Source of the DNA: an uncultured Thalassolituus sp.
GTDB taxonomy: Bacteria > Pseudomonadota > Gammaproteobacteria > Pseudomonadales > Oceanobacteraceae
Direction of reading: 5' to 3'
DNA length: 64,000 nucleotides
Assembly: GCF_950066645.1 (NCBI RefSeq)
Contig: NZ_CATMFB010000003.1
Span: forward strand, 202,855-266,854
Shown here: in pieces, positions 27,401 to 35,367 of the stretch
How positions within the stretch are numbered: position 1 is the first letter of the stretch
Layout of the letters: every line of letters begins with the position of its first letter
Position numbers and translations under genes: made by a program
The notes under the pieces: generated by a model
What the model was told of the DNA's origin: nothing
What the model saw: the letters and a program-made list of their open reading frames with translations, nothing else
The model's database searches: none

Positions 27401-27837
27401 AGGTTGCTCAGTTTATTCCGCTGCCTGATACCGGGTTTACCGGCGCCTATGTACGCGGCGCCGCTTCTATTCCGATTTATTCCAACGGCTGCCCTCTGAC
27501 GATAGGCGCAGCAGCCGATATGGGCGCCTGGGTACTGGCCGGCCCCCCCGTCACACTCGGCGGTCTGGTCGGCGGGGGGGCCTACGGCAAAGTCGGCTGT
27601 GTCGGAGCCTTGCGTGGGCAGATCCGTGCCCTCGGACAGGTAAATACCGACGGAGACATGACCTTTGTGGGAGAAGGCTTCGGCGTTGCCGGGCTGGGCT
27701 TATGCGAACCGGCGACCTGGACGTCTGTCGAGCGCAGCCGCAAAGACAAACTGTGTGGCACCGGGGATGCAATCCTGCGTGCGGGCTACATGAATGGCTG
27801 GTCAATTATGGAGATGTCGGTCAGTGCGATACATTAA
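21427..27837 (+). CDS. Giant lipoprotein with Calx-beta and long helical region (operon gene 1)
   Basis: A 2136-aa predicted lipoprotein of unknown function. The start at 21427 places a signal peptide directly ahead of the lipobox VSGC (Cys21); longer frames from 21241 have no signal at their N terminus. An Ala/Pro/Thr linker leads to a short module starting SGVVEKGPFQ (about 47). A Calx-beta-type domain lies at about 281-391 (ESDGVATVTLSRTG, then GEDYLTP). Residues about 400-1330 are mostly beta, with several close Cys pairs (CSSGCSD, CADLSC, CGGKTC) likely to be disulfides. About 1340-1820 is strongly helical, with repeated LEQ/VDQL/NDA heptads. The C-terminal 300 residues are Gly- and Ala-rich. 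The next gene starts inside its end. Confidence 0.75.
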   Translation: MDKTTRHVVFILMTAALVSGCDSGSSGQEDPVTPPVTPAPGNTEVVISGVVEKGPFQQMQMNAWTMDGNGQRSPLPAEVNGNQYAVSAQEGEIVFLEASGTFTNEFSGELQPLDQPLRAITPADGQPQNINLFTDLAARWAMTQSDTPDAGLIKQGEQETMRLLGLPPETDPGQLGFAAIREGAGLSDPSVQLLLFSAFVLSEQGDLPAGGLGAAFDTFRETFGPVPDGGQPPMDFFAGMDPQWLLDAVINAGVLSDLPPLNLGEMPVFVCDPLCHWFDPETPSISLSGTTIYESDGVATVTLSRTGTDLGDLDVTLNIASASAIPGEDYLTPATTLTFAGSDRTLDIPLELIIDTQAEVDETITVSINTATDAGGNDVTLGQSSATITIKDGAPVLAGSAVAPTRLCLISSGQGDELAADSSFSAPLTDHCQNPTDPQVLLTDELPLLRLGVGLQDSCSSGCSDQLINLSLARGGDSPSSVTLGQYRFPANSISPSDGITELPVVALNDAAALQLLQGAAAAGDPVEFIAASATDSALEVSSSSPLLIPLPSQAEFGDRTLHFENPVIDSALSCPEGSLGISDTYGYLLSDAAPDATVGIPGSACIDITSLNAATPASVAQADIDIGTWVSELPEWHFMQLEVLDGAPSGDQLASSASPLFIWDYNTLVPGITVTTYVGAEHLPFLYAISDARLTERGLELAYSGTRLRTQTGFASNDPRANAGFSNLSPYLSGQSGSLLLTVDGISANTNFNARGAVSAYPLGMIEWGGFTAQVNQGELAPSDAYIEYTLAQQSTGCADLSCTANGSNRYELSAAAAQISAHGIMATGGTLASDATLSWGANIAGNAWSSADATLAGASVSLNLPGNAPASIDSAADLLQAHRTANTIAAPGSDDFIRGNQFPPGLTFGPETYANASEGQPEAGSGSLLTGTDLTLTTTSGSVSLDSSPATKWVVRSDGVTGVYNAQPDSLPVSATLQGYDFTFDRFAIRTRMNEVDEYNWVDGGLVLNGDAGGNDGWEINFTNQVIACDGALGRSVLSEEQCGGKTCQLASWRADSELLDMSFSPLASCSATSQAMELGMESHFLALDKPVMLSTRWNPDGTLIDSHAHALDQYRLDQRDGTEGFPLQMSAANLLPVLDVNTGTETVRYGTLGMKGRVALPFWNALDTEGRLANTLSFGLPSPEPSVLVNENQMSLLLSEKPQALNMDLLSHINSEARFDLDGRYDWGNTGMGFSLPVYYADTNTSEQATFIGRTLSKDLYVMEVNAGINFIEPVRTSLSFGASADFEKLREVRFQIELGKGDGLAKVDDLLITARIIDDPVIEPTFNIVNTQVERVNRFAGRGIDELIEQALLEALEQTGAAVGSALPTNEDPFDTLAGGLARLRSIPGEITNLLDERLFAPATEGVDQLEQRLRQPLQDMINDIYALPANDPVPQSVYDQLDNAQAQLSTAITKIERPFDQFGQLQQEVQGKINDAGDIISKVRNAQQEIGLILTDVTDVVTAQCSNSGTLGAEVNGYLQSSLTGVADLRTLAGLLQGSDLLVVVADLAADDPQVRENLIKAQQKIQDAASEITTRLNTAEDALRSHLCNSDISALLSDANHLLTQINDAVTVIDASITDVNNAVTEAGHAARQLEAQLLTPLTKFQSMLTQASQTLRDAGTSSDGPALVALLDTQLAAVTEQELNCIVQRDISTPCNDIFAVTIAPVKTEIQILRNTAIAQLEDAANQHIPDVAYLNAAQLRGQLVGHIMNSAPVRTVREAVNTQLVEVMRQLQNALLTLTDKANEAVQVALQKVENQANEALDTALAPVKNIPLTSASLDGFATIAGNDLERLHIDAEWTMLPSTEGDPGNTFGAALDAVSWDANGKAAGCDAGGDTGSNLDVTISVLNVPANIGESELNLAKVYLGFTLDGASPIGVAGGLRAEGEIKFTEFQIYDPAFAAGLGKKEIYLGAAAGAVFSAIQAEVAFLAGKTCNQDVLMDLDPKVAQFIPLPDTGFTGAYVRGAASIPIYSNGCPLTIGAAADMGAWVLAGPPVTLGGLVGGGAYGKVGCVGALRGQIRALGQVNTDGDMTFVGEGFGVAGLGLCEPATWTSVERSRKDKLCGTGDAILRAGYMNGWSIMEMSVSAIH

Positions 27838-30800
27838 TTTCTTCAATGGCAAGCAGGCCTGCAGTGCCTTTCTTATCAGTGCTCTCGGTCTGTCGGCCAG
27901 CCCATCGGCCCTGGCAGAAGCTCAGTTTTATCTGTTAGCAAAGCCTGCACCTGTGGCCTCTCTCACAGGAACAGCCCGATCACCCGAAGCCGTGTATCTG
28001 CGCTGGGATCTGGTTGAAGGCGGACTGCCGGCAGACATCAGTGGCTTCCGCCTCTATCGCGACGGCACTCTGATCGGTGACTTCCCGGCCTCGGGAGCGA
28101 TGCCCGAGGCTGACATCGCCGCTCTGTACCAGGGGCCACATCAACAACGCCGCCTGTTAGAGCGCGTCAGCGCCCTGAAAGAGGAAGCCACCCGGGATGA
28201 AAGCGTGGAAGATTTTCCCGTCAGTCAGTTTGCTGGTCGTATCCACGAGCGCCTGACGTCCGGTGAAGACAGTTTCTGGGCCTCCTTTACCGCCACTCAG
28301 GACTTTAACGTCGCCGCAGCACGCTATCGCGCAACCTATGATTATCCGGGCACAGGTACCTTCGCCTATGAGCTGAAAGCCGTCAGTACGATAGCTGCAG
28401 AACGTCGTATCGGCTATGCCGAAGTGGACACAACGCAGCCCGCTCGCGTACTTGCAAATCAGAACTTCAGCCAGATTCTGCAAAGTGCCTGTGATGAGCC
28501 GGATTTCCGCGATCATTACACCGTCGCGCTCAACTGGGATGGCCCACAGACCGGCAGTCAGGCGGATGAACTGGCCCACCGTCTGTTTGTAGGCGGTTAT
28601 GACCTCTACCGGACCACCAGCAATCTCGATGACTCCGTCCTCAGTGCTCCGCTACGCGATCTCGCCGCCGAGGCTGCGACAACAGGAGCCGATGCTCAGG
28701 GTCAGGTGCAGTTCACTGATCTGGAACGGGTGAACGATGTGCTGGTACTGTCTCAGCCCGATAACACCCCGACTCCGGAGTGGCTGGAAACCCGCGAGGA
28801 CCTGATCAGAGCAGGTCTGAAACCGGGTGATAAACGTGCGTATTATCTGGTCGCGCGGGATTTTACCGGGCAATTTGGCCCGACCATGGCGACCATAGTC
28901 ACAGTGCCGGACATGGCACGTCCACCAGCCCCGTGGGATATCCGGGTATATCTTGATGAAGCGCAGCAACATGCAGAACTGAACTTCCCCGCCATTAACG
29001 TCACCTCATACCTTGAGCGTGCTGGCGATACCCGCGAGATCTGTCTGACCGACGCCGCCGCTGACGGCATCATCGAATTTGTGCCGGAGGGCAAAAACTG
29101 TCTCACGACTCCGACCACCCGGGTCCACACCCACATCGATAAATACATGCTTTATCGCTTCGACAGCTTCGATGCTGCCAGCAGATTCAAAGACAGCGAT
29201 GGCGATGGCTACGCCGATATGGATGAGCGTCTCACCGGCAGCCAGTGTGTTCCCGCCTCCAGCACCGGGCCTGCTCTTGTAGCTGCGGATATCCCGGCCG
29301 ATGCCGGTACCGACCCTCAGGGGCGCATCCGCATCACTGATCCCGAAGCGGCCATCAACAAAGGCGATGTTTACTGGTACCGCATTGCCGCGAAAAGCAA
29401 AGGCGGCAACTACAGTCTGTTGACGGAACCGGTGCGGGTGAACTTCCCGGACCGGACTCTTCCGGACGCACCGCGCGTCAACCTGACCCGCCCCAGTGAC
29501 CGGGTCTGCGGCTGCAGCGTCACCTATCTGGATGACGGTTCTCCCTGGTCGTTAGCGGTATCTGACCCGATGAACCCGAACTCGATCACTGCCAGCTGTC
29601 AGGGTGCAGACCTTGGGCTCAATAAGGATGAACTACTTGATCCTGCTTACGCCGACAGCACCTACGATGTGTTCCGCGATCACTGCGCCAAAGGCGAGAT
29701 GCCATTGTTCGGCCTCACCGGGTACCTGCCCGGAACGAGCTGCAAGGTCACACCGGAATACGCAGGTAACTTTTATCGCAGCGGACAGATGACGATTGAG
29801 CCCGAGTATTGCGATACGCCCGAGTTGTTCGCAGGGGGCTTCAGTGGCAGACCTGTCACCATCGATGTCGAGGGAGAGGCTGGCACCTGTGTCAGTATTT
29901 ATCAGCGCATTGGGGATCTGTCCTCGCGGGTCGCCAGCAGCTGTGAAGAGGGCGTGAACACACTGACCTTCGAACATGATAAAGGTGAGTTCTGCGGTTA
30001 CGCCGTCGCCCAGGACAGCAACAACAACATCTCATCCATCGAGAGCATTCCCTGCAGCGTCGGCTCAGACAACTCGGCACCGGCGCCGGTGACACCTCGC
30101 CTGAGCGACCTGCTGCTGGGCAGTGATGAGGCGACGTTGCACTGGCGCTCGCCTGTGCAGCCACAAACCGTCAACGAAATAGAACTGGAACGTACGGCAC
30201 CCGCCGGTATCGCCCCCATGCGTACCACGGTTGCCGCTCTCAGCGGCGGAGACCTGCAGGCAAACTTCACTCTGCCTGCGCAGACGTCAGCGACCGAAGA
30301 ATGGTGCGCGCGCGTCCGTGCGTATGGCCCGTCCGCTGATATTCATTCACCTCAGTCATCCCCGTGGAGTGCTCCCGTGTGTGTGACCCGCTCCACCAGC
30401 GTGCCACCGGCCTGGCTACCCTGGCCCGTCGCAGAGCCCGTGCCTCAAGGGGAAGATCTCACCGTTATCAATAACCGGGTAGCGCTCAGCCCCATACGCA
30501 GCCCGCTCAGTAATGGTCTGCATATTCCCCTGGTTGGTCTGTCTCAGGGCAACGTCAAAAGCTGCCTGAAATCACTCACACGCAGTGGCAGTGCCGAAAG
30601 TTACGCGCTCAACAGTGGCCACGTCTGGCTCCATATCGAATGTGACGAACGAAACGTCAGTCGCTTAAAAGCCATCATCGACCCGGCGTTGAACATGATG
30701 GTATTCCGTCAGGCCCGACGACCAGACGGCCAGATCTCTGACCTGATTCAGGTATCGCCATTGCTGATGAATGCGTTCTGGAATCCGGACGCCCAGCCGA

Positions 30801-31045
30801 ACCCTGACGATCCGGAAGCGCCGGTCAGAGACGATGTCAGCTGGCTGAATGACCCATACATCTGGATGCGTAACGACTACACCAGCAGTGACGACGATGC
30901 TGCCGTCATTGCCTTCGTAGATCGTGCGGGTCTGGTCAGTGGCTGGGAATATCGCTACCAGATCGTCTGGTTCGATGACCGTCAGGTCATGCGTGAATGG
31001 CGCATGTCTGACTGGACGGCATACAGCACAGGAGGTGCACAATGA
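27824..31045 (+). CDS. Large exported protein with fibronectin-like segments (operon gene 2)
   Basis: A protein of about 1073 aa of unknown function. The GTG at 27824 is chosen: it has GGAG ten bases upstream, and it gives a clean signal peptide with hydrophobic core and cleavage after ALA (SPSALA-EA). An ATG at 27794 is an alternative start. The gene begins 14 bases before the stop of the preceding one, which suggests translational coupling. Fibronectin type III-like segments are suggested by YLRWDLVEGG, SGFRLYRDG and later GGYDLYRTT and KYMLYRFD. One calcium-type repeat, DSDGDGYADMDERLTG, lies near residue 455. Cysteines are frequent in the second half. No catalytic motif was recognised. 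Confidence 0.7.
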   Translation: MRYINFFNGKQACSAFLISALGLSASPSALAEAQFYLLAKPAPVASLTGTARSPEAVYLRWDLVEGGLPADISGFRLYRDGTLIGDFPASGAMPEADIAALYQGPHQQRRLLERVSALKEEATRDESVEDFPVSQFAGRIHERLTSGEDSFWASFTATQDFNVAAARYRATYDYPGTGTFAYELKAVSTIAAERRIGYAEVDTTQPARVLANQNFSQILQSACDEPDFRDHYTVALNWDGPQTGSQADELAHRLFVGGYDLYRTTSNLDDSVLSAPLRDLAAEAATTGADAQGQVQFTDLERVNDVLVLSQPDNTPTPEWLETREDLIRAGLKPGDKRAYYLVARDFTGQFGPTMATIVTVPDMARPPAPWDIRVYLDEAQQHAELNFPAINVTSYLERAGDTREICLTDAAADGIIEFVPEGKNCLTTPTTRVHTHIDKYMLYRFDSFDAASRFKDSDGDGYADMDERLTGSQCVPASSTGPALVAADIPADAGTDPQGRIRITDPEAAINKGDVYWYRIAAKSKGGNYSLLTEPVRVNFPDRTLPDAPRVNLTRPSDRVCGCSVTYLDDGSPWSLAVSDPMNPNSITASCQGADLGLNKDELLDPAYADSTYDVFRDHCAKGEMPLFGLTGYLPGTSCKVTPEYAGNFYRSGQMTIEPEYCDTPELFAGGFSGRPVTIDVEGEAGTCVSIYQRIGDLSSRVASSCEEGVNTLTFEHDKGEFCGYAVAQDSNNNISSIESIPCSVGSDNSAPAPVTPRLSDLLLGSDEATLHWRSPVQPQTVNEIELERTAPAGIAPMRTTVAALSGGDLQANFTLPAQTSATEEWCARVRAYGPSADIHSPQSSPWSAPVCVTRSTSVPPAWLPWPVAEPVPQGEDLTVINNRVALSPIRSPLSNGLHIPLVGLSQGNVKSCLKSLTRSGSAESYALNSGHVWLHIECDERNVSRLKAIIDPALNMMVFRQARRPDGQISDLIQVSPLLMNAFWNPDAQPNPDDPEAPVRDDVSWLNDPYIWMRNDYTSSDDDAAVIAFVDRAGLVSGWEYRYQIVWFDDRQVMREWRMSDWTAYSTGGAQ

Positions 31046-34000
31046 CGGGTTCAAAGGTATACCGCAGACTGTTAGTCGCCGGTCTGATGTCCGGGCTGGC
31101 ATTCCCCGCGTCTGCGTCACTGTTCAATGGCGACTTCAACAGCTACTGGGTAATCAACACGGATACTGGCGAAATTACGCCCGGAGCCTCCGGGTACTGG
31201 GAAGCAGCGTACGACCGGAGCCTGTATATCCCGGCAGCAAACGAGCAGGTGCTGGTTAACTCACTGCCGGCCAGTTCTGCACCTATGTCATCTCCCCAGC
31301 CCGTACTGTCGGTGATTGGCCTGCAGGATGTGAACGGCGATGCCAGTAATTCGGGCCTGAATATCTCGCCCGCCAATGGCGTCTACGACGGCACGGTCCG
31401 CGTTGTGATGGAGGCACTCGCTGGCAGCCCGGCAACTACCCTGAGATGGCGCATCAACGCAGGTGACTGGCAAAGCCAGGCGATCACGCCAGAACGCCGG
31501 GATGCTGCCGCCACGCTGATCGAAAACGGCAGTTATGTTGTTGAGGCACAGCTCTTTGATGGTGCACAACTGTTGGCAAGTGCTGACATGCTTTACACCG
31601 TTGCCAGTGACCACCCCAGAGGCAAGCACCGCGACACCGACAACGATGGTATCCCGGATATGGTCGAGGCCGCGCTCGGTCTGAATGCCCTGACTCCGGA
31701 TGCCGGTTACGACCGTGATGGGGATGGCTGGAGCGATATCGATACCTATATCCGCTGCGGCGTCGTCAAAGCCGAAGACATTCCGGCTGAATGTGACGCA
31801 ATGGAAGACGATGACAGGGACGGCTGGAGCAACTTTGATGAAGACCTGCGCGGCACCCGCTCTGATGACCCAATCGCCGTACTGCCTGACACCTATGGCG
31901 AAATAACCTCAGAAGCCTACTATCAGGCGCAACAGCGTTACCGTGAGTTTCCGGCGGCCCGACGCCTCTACGAGCGCGAATACCTCATTCCTGAATCGCG
32001 CGTATCCGACAGGCTGTTCAACCTGCAGGCGACCACCTTTGCCGGAGCGCCGCTGTGGCACAGCAATGCCTTGCTGACCGCTGACATGCTGACCGATGCA
32101 GATCTGACGGAGGCACAAGTGCAGCCCTCCCTGCTGGCGGCAACCGCAGCGCTGGCTCTGGAAGGCAGTCGACTTCCTTCTCTGCGCGCACCTGCAGGCT
32201 CCGGGGTATTTCTTCGTGGCGACTCCGCCGGTGTACTCCGCGCTGCCATGACCTATCTGCCGCCTATGGGGGATGCGACTTTTGCCGGATTCTCATCCAA
32301 TCCAGAGGCCAGCAGTGACTGGTCATCCGCCCTTGAGTGGCGCGACAGTCTGGTGAAATGGCTGGAAAAAGAGCTGGTGATCAGTGGTGCTCCGGGCTTT
32401 GATGACACCACCACCCTGTCGTTATTGATGCTCGAACAGGCGCTGCGTGACGAAGCCACTGAGCGCGAAGAAAGTCGTCTGCTGGAGCTGGGCAACAGCG
32501 CCCGTCAGGGTTCCTGGCTGAGCCTCTGGCTGAATGAACATCGTCAGCGCTTCCCGACTGCAACACCCGCAGACTTTCCCGGCGACTGCTTCTTCAGAGG
32601 CGACTCCTTCTTCCCCGATGGCTGTGACGTGTCTGTCTCACCGTTCGCACAACTGATACTGAATCTGCAGAGCAGTCTTGAAGGCCCGATGGCGGAAGAC
32701 AGTGCGAAATTCCAGCAATGGATCACCGATCTTCCCTCCGGCGAAGAACCATTGAGTGACTGGCTGAGCTACCAGCTTTATAACGCAGACGTCGACGCTT
32801 TAGCCGGATGCCAGGTACGCACCAGCTATCTGGAAGAATTGCAGCAGGACGCGGAACGCTTCGCCGAATTTCAGGCCGAATGCCCTGAATATCACACAGA
32901 GATCGATCTGGCAGCGGCGCTCGGGAACCAGGCGGACATACGGCATCGACTTCGCCTGGCCCTGCTCCCTGAGGGGATGCGCCAGTTGTCGATCAACAGC
33001 AGCCTCGCCAGTCACAGTGAAGACTCAGACAATGACGGCCTGAATAACCGCGATGAGCTGCGCCTGTTCGGCACAGTAAATATGGCGTTACCCTGGCTTG
33101 CAGACAGTGACAGCGACGGTACTGACGATATCGTCGATCTCTGTCCTGCCGACACCAGCAACACCTGTTATGGTGACAACCGGGTCAACCAGATTGCGCT
33201 TGAAACGTCAGAGATACAGAGCTTCCAGCGACTCAACGGTGACAGCTCAGCTCTGGTCGCCGTACAGCTGACACGTCCGGCGCTGAGCGATATCTGCGTG
33301 CAGTATGATGTCTCGACCCTCACCGGCACCCCCACCCTCAATACCACCGGAGAAGTCTGCTTCAGCACCGGTCAGAGCGTGGCACTGATCAGTGTGATTC
33401 TGCCTGAGGATGGTAGCAACGAGGCCGCGACCCTGCTGGTCGCCCTGACCGACATTAACGACCCCGGTAACACAGGTAACTACGCGCTGGGCGCAGACCT
33501 GACACAGGAGCTGGCGTTTGAACCCGCGCCAGACCTCGATCCGACCACCGCCATCGCCAGTGTCAGCAGTCCCACCGCTGGGGAGCGCAGTACCGTGCAG
33601 CTGATTGGCAGTGGCAGCAGTGCGGGCGAGGGCGGCAGTCTGACCTATCTCTGGGAGCAGACCGCTGGCCCTGATGCCCGGCTCGGCAACAGCACCGCGG
33701 CTGACAGCAGCCTGACCCTGCCGGAAGTACTTAGCGAAACGGCACTCGGCTTCCGCCTGACGGTCACTGATTCTCTGGGCGATCGCGCCAGCGCGGATAT
33801 CAGTATCAGAGTACTGCCGGTTGAAGACGCCCCTGAGCAGACAGCCACGCCAGTATTCGCGCTGACTCAGGACAGTGATCTGATTCTGACACCTGAACAA
33901 CTGAGCGCCTACCTGCGCGAACCGGACGGTGACCCTCTGAGCTTCGGTGAGCTGGTGGATGTGCCAGTAAGTATTAACGCAGCCCGCGACGGTAGCCATT

Positions 34001-35367
34001 ATGTGCTGAGCGTCAGTGCAGCCGGTGGCATCGAAGCGCTGCCGAAGCGTTCATCCCGGGACCTGCGCCCGTGGCAGAACGGCGTCGCCTGGATCAGCAT
34101 GGCCGGCAACGACAATCTGCCATTCGGCATCTGGAGCTGGACGCCAGAAGAAGGCGCAGAACTTATTTACGAAGCGACCGACGGAGGCAGCTTTGGAGGC
34201 CTGCTCACGATCAGCGACAACCCTGCCATCTACTTCGACAGTTTCAATGCAACCATTGGTGGCTCGGGCCCGTGGATTAACCGTATAGAAAACGGTCAAC
34301 TAATATCCGTAATGGCTCCCACATTCAATGGCGTCTACGGCAACGCGATTGCTCCGGATGGCGGGCTCTACTATTGCGGCTACGGGGGGAACTGGCAGAT
34401 CCTCGATCGCGATACGGATACCTTCACCGATTCGGGCATCGGCTGTTCCAACTACGAAGCTTCCGCGGTGACACTCAGTAACCGTATCTGTCTAGCAGCA
34501 ATCGATACCGTCGCCTGTAGCGCAGGCGATGGCAGCAGTGACCTGACCCCGGTGTTTACCGGAAACCCCGACTACACCACCAGCCTTGGCCGCCTGTTCA
34601 GTGTTGGGAACAACGTACTTCTCACACGGAATGTGCAGGTCATTGAAGAGGGCTTTTATAAGTACTATGTCGACCTCAGTATTCTTGATCTCGCCGGCGG
34701 CGCAAGCAGCCTCGGCCTGATGCCCGTTGGCTTCGACTACCGTGTTCTGCAGACCGGTAGCGGATTGGTAGTGATCGGACAGGGCATGGACTCCGACAGC
34801 GATAAGTTTATGGCCTGGCGCTGGCAAAGTGGTGATACCGCACTGACAGAAATTTCTACTGACCTGTTAGCAGGCTACCTCAGTGACGTCAGCGGTCTGT
34901 ACTTATCCGAAGCAGCGTTACTGAATGAACAAATAGTCTTCAGCGTGACAGGCAATTATCAGGACTACTACCTCTTCAGCAGCGATAACGCCGGCAATGT
35001 CGTCGACGTCAGCGTCAGCAATTTTGCAGGAAATATCCGCCCCTGGAACAACCGGCTGATGCTCAGCGTCAGCAATGGTTCTGGCGAGGGCGTCTGCCAC
35101 TGGTACGAGTACACCAGCGATGCGGGCCTTAACCCCGATGCTCTTCTGCAGGACGTGAATTGCTACACCACTCAAAGCCTTGATGATGCGTTTGTGTTCG
35201 GTCAATACGACGAAGATGTCGGTGGCACTTATTTCAGCATTTACCGGCAAGGTGTCACTCCCGGCCTGTATTCGCTTGGTGTGCCCGTGGACGACGGCAA
35301 AGGCAACAGCATAGTGATGGAAATTCAGATCGAGGTTCAGAGTGATGTTGAAGGGGGTCAGCCATGA
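31042..35367 (+). CDS. Large exported protein with TSP3-type repeats and PKD-like domain (operon gene 3)
   Basis: A 1441-aa protein with an N-terminal signal peptide ending near ASA-SLF (about 26-28). Its ATG overlaps the preceding stop as ATGA, with a strong AGGAGGTG ribosome site. Asp-rich thrombospondin type 3-like calcium repeats appear at about 198-240 (DTDNDGIPDM, DRDGDGWSDI), about 252-262 (DDDRDGWSNFD), and about 660-700 (DSDNDGLNNRDE, DSDSDGTDDI). A Calx-beta-like stretch follows at about 715-830. A PKD/REJ-like domain (LTYLWEQTAGP) lies near 865-930. The final 450 residues repeat short W/Y-rich strands and may form a propeller. Function unknown; a surface-exposed or periplasmic scaffold partner of the two lipoproteins is the most I can infer. 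Confidence 0.72.
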   Translation: MTGSKVYRRLLVAGLMSGLAFPASASLFNGDFNSYWVINTDTGEITPGASGYWEAAYDRSLYIPAANEQVLVNSLPASSAPMSSPQPVLSVIGLQDVNGDASNSGLNISPANGVYDGTVRVVMEALAGSPATTLRWRINAGDWQSQAITPERRDAAATLIENGSYVVEAQLFDGAQLLASADMLYTVASDHPRGKHRDTDNDGIPDMVEAALGLNALTPDAGYDRDGDGWSDIDTYIRCGVVKAEDIPAECDAMEDDDRDGWSNFDEDLRGTRSDDPIAVLPDTYGEITSEAYYQAQQRYREFPAARRLYEREYLIPESRVSDRLFNLQATTFAGAPLWHSNALLTADMLTDADLTEAQVQPSLLAATAALALEGSRLPSLRAPAGSGVFLRGDSAGVLRAAMTYLPPMGDATFAGFSSNPEASSDWSSALEWRDSLVKWLEKELVISGAPGFDDTTTLSLLMLEQALRDEATEREESRLLELGNSARQGSWLSLWLNEHRQRFPTATPADFPGDCFFRGDSFFPDGCDVSVSPFAQLILNLQSSLEGPMAEDSAKFQQWITDLPSGEEPLSDWLSYQLYNADVDALAGCQVRTSYLEELQQDAERFAEFQAECPEYHTEIDLAAALGNQADIRHRLRLALLPEGMRQLSINSSLASHSEDSDNDGLNNRDELRLFGTVNMALPWLADSDSDGTDDIVDLCPADTSNTCYGDNRVNQIALETSEIQSFQRLNGDSSALVAVQLTRPALSDICVQYDVSTLTGTPTLNTTGEVCFSTGQSVALISVILPEDGSNEAATLLVALTDINDPGNTGNYALGADLTQELAFEPAPDLDPTTAIASVSSPTAGERSTVQLIGSGSSAGEGGSLTYLWEQTAGPDARLGNSTAADSSLTLPEVLSETALGFRLTVTDSLGDRASADISIRVLPVEDAPEQTATPVFALTQDSDLILTPEQLSAYLREPDGDPLSFGELVDVPVSINAARDGSHYVLSVSAAGGIEALPKRSSRDLRPWQNGVAWISMAGNDNLPFGIWSWTPEEGAELIYEATDGGSFGGLLTISDNPAIYFDSFNATIGGSGPWINRIENGQLISVMAPTFNGVYGNAIAPDGGLYYCGYGGNWQILDRDTDTFTDSGIGCSNYEASAVTLSNRICLAAIDTVACSAGDGSSDLTPVFTGNPDYTTSLGRLFSVGNNVLLTRNVQVIEEGFYKYYVDLSILDLAGGASSLGLMPVGFDYRVLQTGSGLVVIGQGMDSDSDKFMAWRWQSGDTALTEISTDLLAGYLSDVSGLYLSEAALLNEQIVFSVTGNYQDYYLFSSDNAGNVVDVSVSNFAGNIRPWNNRLMLSVSNGSGEGVCHWYEYTSDAGLNPDALLQDVNCYTTQSLDDAFVFGQYDEDVGGTYFSIYRQGVTPGLYSLGVPVDDGKGNSIVMEIQIEVQSDVEGGQP

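Noticed and set aside
33247..33999. 250-codon minus-strand open frame inside the third giant gene
   Set aside because: It lies wholly opposite a gene with signal peptide, calcium repeats and translational coupling; its own product has no recognisable motif.
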